Part shown: piece after piece, positions 17,523-26,400 of the stretch | How positions within the stretch are numbered: position 1 is the stretch's first letter | Layout of the letters: each line of letters opens with the position of its first letter | From: DAOUJH01 sp965116555 | Lineage (GTDB): Bacteria; Chloroflexota; Dehalococcoidia; Lucifugimonadales; QGNO01 | DNA: 64,000 bases | Reading direction: 5' to 3' | Assembly (NCBI GenBank): GCA_965116555.1 | Contig: OZ220698.1 | Coordinates: 806,001 to 870,000, forward strand | The notes under the pieces: model-generated | The model's database searches: none | Seen by the model: only the letters and a program-made list of their open reading frames with translations | What the model was told of the DNA's origin: nothing | Program-made: the position numbers and the translations under genes

Positions 17523-18107
17523 TCAACGGGTTTTCGGCGCCAGGAAGCAACTGACTACATGGTCGTTGACCATGCCCACGGCTTGCATGAAGGCGTAGCA
17601 GATGGTGGGGCCTACAAACCTGAAGCCGCGCTTCTTCAATTCCTTTGACATGGCTTGGGACTGCGGCGTCATGGCAGGAACGGTTTCAAACGTTATCTCG
17701 CCTGATCTGCGGTAGCCCTCTTGAGGGGTGAACTGCCAGATGAATTTGTCGAATGAACCGAACTCGTTTTGTACGGCGAGGAACCGTTGTGCGTTGTTTA
17801 TGAAGGCGTCAACTTTGAGTCTATTGCGTACGATTCCTTCGTTGGCAAGGAGACGCTTCTTGTATCTGTCTCTGTATGCGACGATTTTTACGGCGTCAAA
17901 GTTGTCGAAAGCCGCCCGGTAGTTTTCTCTCTTGTTCAGTATGGTCTGCCAGGAAAGGCCCGCCTGTGCTCCTTCAAGGCAGAGGAATTCAAAGAGGAGC
18001 CTGTCGTCATGAACGGGGACTCCCCACTCCTCGTCATGGTAGCGCATCATGAGAGGGTCATCAGGCCCGCCAAAGCAACGGGTCTCATACTCGGAAGGAG
18101 CGCTCAC
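17523..18107 (-). CDS. tag: DNA-3-methyladenine glycosylase I
   Basis: Tag removes 3-methyladenine from alkylated DNA. The 194-residue protein has YHDEEWGVPVHDD, the LEGAQAGLSWQTIL segment and a C-terminal NDHVVSC, giving the zinc-binding pattern of an N-terminal Cys and His plus a C-terminal His and Cys. The GTG overlaps the ribH stop by four bases (GTGA), making it the last gene of the riboflavin operon, an unexpected place for a DNA repair enzyme. Confidence 0.94.
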   Translation of the reverse strand: MSAPSEYETRCFGGPDDPLMMRYHDEEWGVPVHDDRLLFEFLCLEGAQAGLSWQTILNKRENYRAAFDNFDAVKIVAYRDRYKKRLLANEGIVRNRLKVDAFINNAQRFLAVQNEFGSFDKFIWQFTPQEGYRRSGEITFETVPAMTPQSQAMSKELKKRGFRFVGPTICYAFMQAVGMVNDHVVSCFLAPKTR

Positions 18108-18580
18108 CCTAAGCCGGAGATCTCCCTCATCAGAGTCGCCATCTCTATGGCGGCAAGGGCGGCGTCATAGCCTCGGTTGCCTTCCTTGCCACCGGCCCTG
18201 GCCATCGCCTGCTCTTCACTATCCGTGGTGAGGACACCGTATATGGTGGGCACACCCGACTCGCGCGATACACTGGCTATGCCGTGTGTAGCTTCCCGGG
18301 CGACGTACAAATGGTGGTCTGTTTCGTGCTTGATGACGGCGCCCAGACAAATGATGGCGTCGAATTCACCTGTGTCGGTCAGGTTCTGTGCGACGACGGG
18401 GATCTCAAACGAACCTGGCACCCATGCAACGGTTATGTCCTGTTCCAGGACACCGTGCGAGGATAAGCCGTCCAATGCGCCCTGCAGCAGCTTGGACGTG
18501 ACCGGTTCATTGAAGCGAGACACCACAACAGCTATTTGCAGACCGTCGCCGTTGTGGCTGCCCTTAAGCTCCCGGACCAT
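18104..18580 (-). CDS. ribH: 6,7-dimethyl-8-ribityllumazine synthase
   Basis: RibH condenses the RibBA product 3,4-dihydroxy-2-butanone-4-phosphate with the pyrimidine intermediate. The 158-residue protein has VVSRFNEPVTSKLL, WVPGSFEIPVVAQ and CLGAVIKHETDHH, with the catalytic His. It lies three bases after ribBA. Confidence 0.97.
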   Translation of the reverse strand: MVRELKGSHNGDGLQIAVVVSRFNEPVTSKLLQGALDGLSSHGVLEQDITVAWVPGSFEIPVVAQNLTDTGEFDAIICLGAVIKHETDHHLYVAREATHGIASVSRESGVPTIYGVLTTDSEEQAMARAGGKEGNRGYDAALAAIEMATLMREISGLG

Positions 18581-18582
18581 GG

Positions 18583-19827
18583 CTACTGATCGTGAGCGCC
18601 AGGCCGCTGGGCCTCAGGCTCTACAAGCTCCGTTTGCAAGAGATGGTCCAGCTTGGTCAGCTTGGTGTGCAGGTATCCCTTGTTGACGTCGTTGGGAGGT
18701 ATCTGGATGGGGACGCGCTCCACAATGTTGAGCCCGTAGCCGTCCAAGCCGACCACTTTCCTGGGGTTGTTGGTGAGAAGACGGATATTGCGAATGCCAA
18801 GGTCGACCAGGATCTGAGCGCCGATGCCGTACCAGCGCAGGTCTGGAGGAAAGCCCAGCTTCTCATTGGCCTCCACCGTGTCCAGTCCGCTGTCCTGCAA
18901 CCGGTAAGCACGCAGCTTGTTGTGCAGTCCTATGCCGCGGCCTTCCTGGCGCATATAGAGAAGGACGCCGCGGCCATCCTCCTGGATCATCTCCAGGGAT
19001 TTGCGGACCTGCTCGCCGCAATCACAGCGAAGGCTACCAAAGGTGTCGCCGGTAAGGCACTGGCTGTGCACTCTGACCAGTACGGGCTCTTCCGAGGCGA
19101 CGTTGCCTTTAACGAGGGCAACGTGCTCTTCCGCATCGATAGCGCTCTTGTATGCGATAGCGGTGAAGTCCCCGTATAAAGTGGGGAGCTTGGTCTCGGT
19201 GACACGCGTGATCAGGGTTTCGTGCTGCTTGCGATAGGCCACCAACTGGGCGATGCTGATTATCTTGATGCCGTGTTCCCGTGAGAACTCTTCCAGATCG
19301 CCGAGGCGGGCCATAGCGCCGTCTTGTTTCATGATCTCGCAGATGACGCCCGCGGGGTAAAGCCCGGCCATCCTGGCCAGGTCTACGATGCCTTCAGTCT
19401 GTCCGGCCCGGACTAGGACGCCGCCTTCCGCATAGCGGAGTGGGAATAGGTGGCCCGGCCGCGCCAAATCGGAGGGCGTGGTATTGGGGTCGAGGAGGGC
19501 CTTCACCGTCGCGGCTCTATCACCAGCGGATATGCCAGTGGTGGTGCCTCCGACAGCATCTACGGAAACAGTGAACGCGGTGCCGAGTCGAGCCGTATTT
19601 CCTCCCACCATGAGGTCGATGCCCAAGCTATCGAGCCTCTCACCGATGATAGGCATGCAGATGAGACCGCGTCCGTAGTTGGCCATGAAAGAGATGGCCT
19701 CCGGAGTAGCGAACTCGGCGGCTACGGCCAGGTCGCCTTCATTCTCGCGATCTTCGTCATCCACCAAGATGACGAACTTTCCTTGCCGTATATCTTCGAC
19801 CGCTTCTTCAACGGTGCATAAGGGCAT
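18583..19827 (-). CDS. ribBA: Bifunctional 3,4-DHBP synthase / GTP cyclohydrolase II
   Basis: The 414-residue fusion has the RibB domain first (FVILVDDEDRENEGD, then HLFPLRYAEGGVLVRAGQTE) and the RibA domain second, with the zinc cysteines in SQCLTGDTFGSLRCDCGEQ and RQEGRGIGLHNKL. It starts both branches of riboflavin synthesis, from ribulose-5-phosphate and GTP. It sits in the order dcd, ribD, ribE, ribBA, ribH, tag. Confidence 0.97.
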   Translation of the reverse strand: MPLCTVEEAVEDIRQGKFVILVDDEDRENEGDLAVAAEFATPEAISFMANYGRGLICMPIIGERLDSLGIDLMVGGNTARLGTAFTVSVDAVGGTTTGISAGDRAATVKALLDPNTTPSDLARPGHLFPLRYAEGGVLVRAGQTEGIVDLARMAGLYPAGVICEIMKQDGAMARLGDLEEFSREHGIKIISIAQLVAYRKQHETLITRVTETKLPTLYGDFTAIAYKSAIDAEEHVALVKGNVASEEPVLVRVHSQCLTGDTFGSLRCDCGEQVRKSLEMIQEDGRGVLLYMRQEGRGIGLHNKLRAYRLQDSGLDTVEANEKLGFPPDLRWYGIGAQILVDLGIRNIRLLTNNPRKVVGLDGYGLNIVERVPIQIPPNDVNKGYLHTKLTKLDHLLQTELVEPEAQRPGAHDQ

Positions 19828-19851
19828 CAGATGTCTCTGTATCAGTAACTT

Positions 19852-20439
19852 CTAGGAGGGTCTATTCGGGTTGACAAACTGCTCTACGTACCGCGCCACT
19901 ATGTCGGTTTCCAGGTTGACCTGGTCGCCTGCTTGTCTGACTCCCAGCACGGTGTGGTCACGCGTATATGGTATCACAGATACGGAGAACGATGAAGAAT
20001 CGCAATCTACTACGGTGAGGCTGATGCCATCCACGGCAATGAACCCCTTGCTTACAACGTAACGCATCACCTGTGGAGGGGCTTGAAATCGCATGACCAG
20101 GGAATCGCCGTCCGGGGTTACGGATATCACCTCTCCCGTTGCTTCCACGTGGCCCTGAACGATGTGCCCGCCGATGCGGTCGGAAACTGAAAGAGCGCGC
20201 TCCAGGTCAACGGCGTCTCCGGGTTTGAGCAGGCCCAAGTTGGTGCGTCGCAGCGTTTCCGGCGTGACATCCACGTCGAAGCGTTTTCCCTCTATGGCCA
20301 CGGCGGTAAGGCATGCCCCGTTTATGTTCAAGCTGTCACCGACCTTGGCGCCTCCCAGTACGGTGTCGGCCTGAATGACCAAGCGATCCGGTTTGGCCTC
20401 TACGACTCTGCCAACTTCCTCTACGATTCCTGCAAACAA
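19852..20439 (-). CDS. ribE: Riboflavin synthase, alpha chain
   Basis: The 195-residue protein consists of two lumazine-binding repeats. It starts FAGIVEEVGRV after the initiator and contains GDSLNINGACLTAV and the second-repeat equivalent SKGFIAVDGISLTVV. It dismutates two lumazines to riboflavin. The start is TTG 20439 with AAGGGGG six to seven bases upstream. Confidence 0.96.
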   Translation of the reverse strand: MFAGIVEEVGRVVEAKPDRLVIQADTVLGGAKVGDSLNINGACLTAVAIEGKRFDVDVTPETLRRTNLGLLKPGDAVDLERALSVSDRIGGHIVQGHVEATGEVISVTPDGDSLVMRFQAPPQVMRYVVSKGFIAVDGISLTVVDCDSSSFSVSVIPYTRDHTVLGVRQAGDQVNLETDIVARYVEQFVNPNRPS

Positions 20440-20459
20440 GCTAGCCCCCTTTGTATATC

Positions 20460-21590
20460 CTACTGCTCGCCTCGGTGTGGATAGCCGGTTACTATCAAGT
20501 CGTCGCCTATTGTTTCCACCTCTACGCTGCGCAGGCGGTAGGCCTCAGCCAGTGCGCTGCTGCCATGACCTCCCACTGCCGGCTTTGCCGCCGCGCCTCC
20601 TATTATGACGGGCGCAATGCAGACCGCAACCTTGTCCACGAGGTTCCCGTCAAAGAAGGAACCCAACAGTTGCGAACCGCCCTCCACCATCAAGCTGGTG
20701 ACTTGCCTCTCACCGAGCAGGCAAAGCAAGGCTTCCAAATCCACACGTCCGTCTTCCGCCGGTAAAAGGGCGACTTCCGCGCCGAGCGCTCTGATCGCTG
20801 AAACCGCCTCTTGGCTTGGGTGACCGGCTGCTATGAGAACAGGCCCTGGTTGACTGAAGAGCCTGGCCTCTGAGGAGATGCGGAGGCGGCTGTCCACTAT
20901 CACGCGAAGCGGTTGCTTGGGTATCGGCGCATCGTTCTTGTCTCTTGCCGTGAGCAGGGGATCGTCAGCAAGAACGGTCCCAATGCCCACCATTACAGCA
21001 TCCGAGGCAGCCCTTATCTTGTGTGCCCATTGCCTGGACTCGTCGGACGAAATCCAGTGCGAGTCTCCGCTGCGAGCAGCAATTTTGCCGTCCAAGCTGG
21101 CGGCAAACTTTGCCGTGACAAACGGCGTTCCATTGGTAATGTACTTGAAGTACGCTTCGTTGAGCCTGCGGCTGAGGTCTCCACCCTGGCCGGTGTGGAC
21201 TGTTACGCCTTTCTCCCGGAGCTCGCGCAACCCTTTGCCTGAAACCAACGGGTTGGGATCTATTATGGAGAAGTGCACCTCAGATATGCCTGCTCTAAGG
21301 ATAGCTTCCGTGCAGGGCAGGGTACGACCAGTATGAGGGCAGGGTTCCAGGGTAACGTACATTGTAGAACACCTAGCCTTTTCTCCTGCCTGGGCCAAGG
21401 CCACAATCTCTGCGTGGTCCTGGCCGGCGGGCTGGGTCAAGCCCTCACCCACAATCCGACCGTCTTGCACAATGACGGCGCCGACAGCAGGATTGGGACT
21501 TGTGCTGCCAAGAGCCTGCCGCGCCAGTTCCAGGGCACGGTGCATGTAGGGGGACGGTCTATTCCCCTCGTTCGCCTCTGTCTGCGGCAT
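20460..21590 (-). CDS. ribD: Bifunctional pyrimidine deaminase/reductase
   Basis: The 376-residue protein has the N-terminal zinc deaminase domain (DHAEIVALAQAG with the HAE motif, then EPCPHTGRTLPC) and the C-terminal reductase domain (KFAASLDGKIAARSGDSHWIS, LMVEGGSQLLGSF). It carries out the second and third steps of the GTP branch. ATG 21590 overlaps the end of dcd by 32 bases; ATG 21545 is an alternative that removes the overlap. Confidence 0.96.
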   Translation of the reverse strand: MPQTEANEGNRPSPYMHRALELARQALGSTSPNPAVGAVIVQDGRIVGEGLTQPAGQDHAEIVALAQAGEKARCSTMYVTLEPCPHTGRTLPCTEAILRAGISEVHFSIIDPNPLVSGKGLRELREKGVTVHTGQGGDLSRRLNEAYFKYITNGTPFVTAKFAASLDGKIAARSGDSHWISSDESRQWAHKIRAASDAVMVGIGTVLADDPLLTARDKNDAPIPKQPLRVIVDSRLRISSEARLFSQPGPVLIAAGHPSQEAVSAIRALGAEVALLPAEDGRVDLEALLCLLGERQVTSLMVEGGSQLLGSFFDGNLVDKVAVCIAPVIIGGAAAKPAVGGHGSSALAEAYRLRSVEVETIGDDLIVTGYPHRGEQ

Positions 21591-22146
21591 AGTTCAAATA
21601 GTACCGGCTTGGCGTGGGTTCGTCTTGCCCCCTGTATTTGCTGCCTATATTGGCAGACCCGTAGGGGTTCTCCGCAGGAGTAGTCAACCGCATGAATGAT
21701 ATCTGGGAGACTCTCATTTTGGCGTAGAGGTTTATGGGCAGGTTGGCCAGGTTGCTCAACTCCAACGTAAGATTCCCCTCCCAACCGGGGTCTACAAAAC
21801 CCGCCGTGGAGTGCACCACAAGACCGAGACGCCCCAGGGAGCTCTTTCCATCCAGACGTCCCACGATACTATTGGAAAGGCATATCGATTCAAGGGTAAC
21901 TCCCAGAGCGAATTCACCGGGATGCAAGACAAATGGGTTGCCTTCACCTATCTCCACGAGCTCGGTGAGCTCCTCCATAGGCTCTCTGACATCGATGACC
22001 TGAAGCCTGTGACTGCGGAACACTCTCAGCTTATGCCCCAGGCGCAAGTCCACGGACGCCGGCTGAATAGACGTTTCGTCCAGAGGGTCTATGATTATAT
22101 GACCGCTGGCTATCTCTTCTCTGATGGTTCTATCGCTGAGTACCAA
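21559..22146 (-). CDS. dcd: dCTP deaminase
   Basis: Dcd converts dCTP to dUTP for thymidylate synthesis. The 195-residue trimeric dUTPase-fold protein starts (TTG 22146) VLSDRTIREEIASG, like the family N-terminus, and holds the catalytic region GRLGLVVHSTAGFVDPGWEG. ATG 22176 would add ten residues and cannot be excluded. It is the first gene of the dcd-rib-tag operon. Some homologues are bifunctional dCTP deaminase/dUTPases, and sequence alone does not decide this. Confidence 0.93.
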   Translation of the reverse strand: MVLSDRTIREEIASGHIIIDPLDETSIQPASVDLRLGHKLRVFRSHRLQVIDVREPMEELTELVEIGEGNPFVLHPGEFALGVTLESICLSNSIVGRLDGKSSLGRLGLVVHSTAGFVDPGWEGNLTLELSNLANLPINLYAKMRVSQISFMRLTTPAENPYGSANIGSKYRGQDEPTPSRYYLNYAADRGERGE

Positions 22147-22285
22147 TTTCGCCTGCTGTAGGGGAACAGATAACATTTTACCCATGCGATATAATGACCG
22201 CAATAACAGAAGCGTCGGGTTTGGACGGGTTGAGAAGGGCAGGGGGACAGACACTTTGCAACGCAGCCGCGTTAGTAGTGGTTGA

Positions 22286-22316
22286 TTGGTGGGTTCAATT
22301 AGGCCCATGCTAAAAT
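22286..22316 (+). promoter_or_regulatory. lepB: lepB promoter
   Basis: The -10 TAAAAT (22311-22316) is preceded by TGC, an extended -10. A weak -35, TTGGTG, lies 19 bases upstream. The ATG follows 24 bases later. The 194-base divergent gap to dcd holds nothing else I can identify. Confidence 0.5.
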
Positions 22317-22340
22317 AAGAAGCTGGCTACAACTAGGGAT

Positions 22341-22916
22341 ATGCGCAAAACTCTCCGCGAAATCTTACAAACAGTCCTGCTGACGTTGATACTCTTCGCC
22401 GGGCTGCAGGGCACCGTACAAAACGTCCGCGTAGACGGCTTTAGCATGAGGCCTACGCTGGATGCGGACCAGTATCTACTGGTAAACAAGCTGGCCTATT
22501 CGCAAATCAATTTAGCCAATCTATCCAGATACATCCCCTTCGTTGATTGGGGTGGTGAAGAGTCGCCGTATCTTTTCGATGCTCCGCAGAGAGGGGAGGT
22601 GGTAGTCTTCAGGTTCCCCGTAGACCCGTCCCGTGACTTTGTGAAGCGAGTCATTGCGGTTCCGGGCGACTCGGTGGAGATCAGGAATGGGAATGTCTTC
22701 GTCAACGACAAAGCACTGGAAGAGCCGTACACCCTAGACTACCCCCGGGGTATCACTATGATTGAACAGGTCATGGGGCCTGATGAGTACTTTGTGCTAG
22801 GCGACAATAGGCTGCAGAGCAACGATTCCAAGAACTGGGGTCCGGTGCCTCTGGAGAACATTGTCGGAAAGGTATGGGTATCCTACTGGCCGTTATCGGA
22901 GATAGAGGCGTTCTAA
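22341..22916 (+). CDS. lepB: Signal peptidase I
   Basis: The 191-residue membrane protease has one N-terminal membrane helix (residues ~10-27), the catalytic serine in VDGFSMRPTLDADQ, the catalytic lysine in RDFVKRVIAVPGD and the GDNR box in YFVLGDNRLQSNDS. It cleaves signal peptides of exported proteins, such as the large surface protein encoded just downstream. The tRNA gene follows. Confidence 0.96.
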   Translation: MRKTLREILQTVLLTLILFAGLQGTVQNVRVDGFSMRPTLDADQYLLVNKLAYSQINLANLSRYIPFVDWGGEESPYLFDAPQRGEVVVFRFPVDPSRDFVKRVIAVPGDSVEIRNGNVFVNDKALEEPYTLDYPRGITMIEQVMGPDEYFVLGDNRLQSNDSKNWGPVPLENIVGKVWVSYWPLSEIEAF

Positions 22917-22946
22917 GGATTCCATCTGTGAGCGGCGCCGGTATGC

Positions 22947-22955
22947 TGGTACAAT
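22947..22955 (+). promoter_or_regulatory. tRNA-Lys extended -10
   Basis: TGG-TACAAT ends 14 bases before the tRNA 5' end, a suitable distance for a short leader. No clear -35 is visible. Confidence 0.4.
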
Positions 22956-22969
22956 TCAACTGTCTCCAT

Positions 22970-23043
22970 GGGCCGTTAGCTCAGTCAGGCAGAGCAGCGG
23001 ACTTTTAATCCGCGTGTCCAGGGTTCGAATCCCTGACGGCCCA
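22970..23043 (+). tRNA. tRNA-Lys (UUU)
   Basis: A 74-base cloverleaf. The acceptor stem GGGCCGT pairs with ACGGCCC, and the discriminator is A. The anticodon stem GCGGA/TCCGC (22997-23001, 23009-23013) holds loop CTTTTAA with anticodon TTT at 23004-23006. The T-arm has the GGTTCGAATCC consensus. The CCA end is not encoded. Confidence 0.97.
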
Positions 23044-23420
23044 CACCGCACATGCCGCTCGAACACAAGCGAGCTAGGTTTGAGTTGTCCAACCGGGTTC
23101 GCATATTAGTCTGATTCTCATGGTTTAGGACTCCCTCCTCCTGTCGTCCCCAGACCCGTTTCAACAAATACTGTAGGCCAACACATGTCCAGTATTGACC
23201 GAAAGTTCAGTACAGGGAAATTGCGCTAGTTAGTCTAAAAGTTACAATAAGTCATAAATAAAGAGGCAAGAAGTAACGGAAAGGTTATACAACTATGATA
23301 AATTTCGTGTGAACTTGCCCGGAAAATGGGAGGGTTGGTGTTTGTCGTTCTACCGGCGCCAACCTGAAATGGATGCGCATTCACAGGGGATCAGGCCGGG
23401 CTTCACACGGAGGGATTCCA
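23044..23420. other. Gene-free leader region before the giant surface protein
   Basis: 377 bases without a convincing gene. The middle (about 23210-23310) is distinctly AT-rich and holds a promoter candidate. An inverted repeat AATACTG/CAGTATT spans 23167-23196, and a possible 5'-UTR hairpin GGTTGGTG (23333-23340) pairs with CGCCAACC (23357-23364). I could not match a known riboswitch. Confidence 0.5.
23221..23248 (+). promoter_or_regulatory. Promoter of the giant surface protein gene
   Basis: TTGCGC, a 16-base spacer and TACAAT lie at the head of an AT-rich stretch, about 170 bases upstream of the chosen start. This predicts a long 5' leader. Confidence 0.45.
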
Positions 23421-26400
23421 TTGAATACGCCCTACGGGGCCGAGCCTTTGCTCTTGCTTACGGCGCTATTCCTAGGCGTCTCCTACCTGGGAATCCCCAA
23501 TGCCACGCCGGTATACGGAGCAGTCCACGAACTGAGCATGGACGCCGTGGTCAATGGTTCCATCTTGCCAGCCCCGGCCGCCAACCAGCGTCCGCCCAAG
23601 CCTGAATTGACCGATCAGACCGTATACGCAGGCGGCACCTTCACCTACACGGTGCCAGAGGTCACAGATCCTGATGGAGACTCCCTCACCTACCAAGCGT
23701 TCTTGGGGGCTTCCAATCCGCTACCACGATGGATCAGATTCGACTCCGGCACCCGCATCTTCACCTTCAAACCTCGGAATCCCCATATCGGTGAAATGAA
23801 GATCCGCGTCAGCGTGTCGGATGGGTCGCTTGAAAGCTATGCGGACTTCACGCTGAATGTGACCAGTGCGCCGCCGAACAGGGCTCCAACAGCCCCCACG
23901 TTGGCAGACCAGACCGCTACAGAGGACGAATCGTTTAGCTACACCGTACCTGCTTTCACCGACCCGGACGGTGACACGCTCTCTTACACCACCACACAGT
24001 CCAACGACAGCACCCTACCAGGCTGGCTAAGCTTCAACTCTAGCTCTCTGATCCTCAGTGGCACACCATTGGAGGCTGACACCCCAGCTTCTCTCACTAT
24101 CCGTATCACAGCCAGCGACGGAACGAAATCGACCAGCGCTACGTTCACTCTGACGGTGGAGGAGGTTAACGACCCGCCTGCCGCGCCCTCGATACCTGCG
24201 CAGACAGCCATCGAAGGGCAGTCCTTCAGCTATCAAGTACCATCCTTCGTAGACCCGGAGGGTGATTCGGTGACCTATACAGCTACGCTGGACGATGGCG
24301 GAGCGCTGCCTGCATGGTTGACCTTCGATTCCGAATCGCACACGCTCAGCGGCACTCCAGGCGACGCCGACACCCCGGCCACCCTAAGCATAACCGTAAC
24401 CGCCAGCGACGGGACCCTCTCCAATTCCGCCACGTTCACCATATCCGTACCCGAATCCAACCAGCGTCCTCCCAGTCCCGAAGTGACGAACCAGACAGCC
24501 ACCACGGGCCGTTCGTTCTCCTATCAAGTGCCGGAGGTCATCGACCCGGACGGGGACACGCTCACCTATAACGCGGCCCTGGGACAGGCCATGAACCCTC
24601 TGCCGAACTGGCTCACCTTTGATGCTGCCACTCGCACCTTTAGCGGCACGCCGCGGCCTACCCACGTAGGCACAATGACGATCCTGGTAGGCGTGTCTGA
24701 TGAGTCGCTGTCCGCTTCGGCCTCCTTCACTCTAGAGGTGGTTCTTGGGACGAAACGGTCTCCAACGGCGCCCACGCTGACAGACCAAACCGCCACAGAA
24801 GATGAAGCCTTCAGCTATGCCGTGCCTGCCTTCACCGACCCTGACGGGGATGCGCTCTCCTACACCGCCGCGCTTGATGACGATAGCGCCCTGCCAGACT
24901 GGCTCAGTTTCACCTCTAGCTCTCGCACTCTTAGCGGCACACCGGAGGAGACTGACACGCCGGCCACTCTTACTATCCGTGTCACCGCCAGCGACGGAAC
25001 GGAATCGACCAGCGCTACGTTCACTCTGACGGTGGAGGAGGTTAACGACCCACCGGCAGCCGGCAACGACTCCGCTTCCGTGGCAGAGGGTGGTACCCTG
25101 ACTATCAACGCCTCGACGCTCCTAGCCAACGACTCAGACCCTGAAGGCGCAACTCTGTCCATATCCAGCGTCGGCAACCCAGCCAACGGCTCCGTCTCAT
25201 TGTCCGAGGATAAGACCACGGTCACATATATCCACGACGGTTCAGAGACAGCGTCGGGAAGCTTCACGTACACCGTCAGCGACGGCTCAGCCACCAGCAC
25301 AGCCACTGTCAACATCACTGTTACGCCGGTCAATGATCCACCTGGTACGCCATCCTTGAAAGACCAAACCGCCACTGCGAGCCAGCCGTTCAGCTACCAG
25401 GTGCCGGAAGTCACCGACCCAGACGACGAATCGCTCACCTACAACGCGGCCCTAGACCAGGCTATGAACCCTCTGCCGCTATGGCTCACCTTCAACACGT
25501 CTACTCGCACCTTTAGTGGCACGCCTCGCAGAACACACGTTGCCACCCACACAATTGTGGTCGAGGTGTCTGATAGCTCGGCCAAGTCGTCCAGAGCCTC
25601 CTTCACGCTGAAGGTTGTGCTGCCGCCTAACCAGGCGCCGACAGCGCCCACGTTTACAGACCAAACGGCAACCGAAGACCAGATTTTCAGTTACACAGTG
25701 CCGACCTTCACCGATTCGGACGGGGACACAATCACGTATACCGCCGCGCTTGATGACAACACTGCCCTTCCTGCCTGGCTTAGCTTCACGCCCAGCTCTC
25801 GCACCTTCAGCGGCACACCTCTGGAATCTGACACGCCGGACACCCTCACCATCCGCATCACGGCCACGGACGACGGCACACCGCCAGCATCCACATCTGC
25901 CACGTTTGCCATCACGGTCGAAGAGGTCAACGACCCGCCAGGTACGCCATCGCTGGCAGACCAAGCGGCGACAGAGGGCCTATCCTTCAGCTACACTTTC
26001 GGCGCCGTTACCGACCCGGAGGGTGACTCAGTGGCCTACACTGCCACATTGGACGATGGCAGCGCGCTACCTGCATGGTTGACCCTTGATTCCGAATCGC
26101 ACACCCTCAGCGGCACTCCAAGCGAAGCCGATGCGCCAGCCTCCCACACCATACAAGTCACAGCCACGGACAACGGCAAACCCCCGGCGACAGCCAGCGG
26201 CACCTTCACACTGACGGTGAGCGAACGCAACGACGCGCCCATCGCTGGCAACGACACTGCGACGGTCACCGAGGGCAGCGCCGTGAGCATCGCCGCCTCA
26301 ACGCTGCTCGCCAACGATTCAGACCCTGAAGGTTCAACACTCTCCATATCCAGCGTGAGCAACCCAGCCATCGGCTCCGTCTCTCTATCAGAGGACAAGA

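Noticed and set aside
23167..23196. Inverted repeat AATACTG/CAGTATT as an operator
   Set aside because: Seven bases with a 16-base gap is likely by chance in an AT-rich stretch, and no regulator is adjacent.
23044..23420. Riboswitch (for example c-di-GMP) before the surface protein gene
   Set aside because: A long leader and hairpins are present, but I could not fit a known aptamer consensus.
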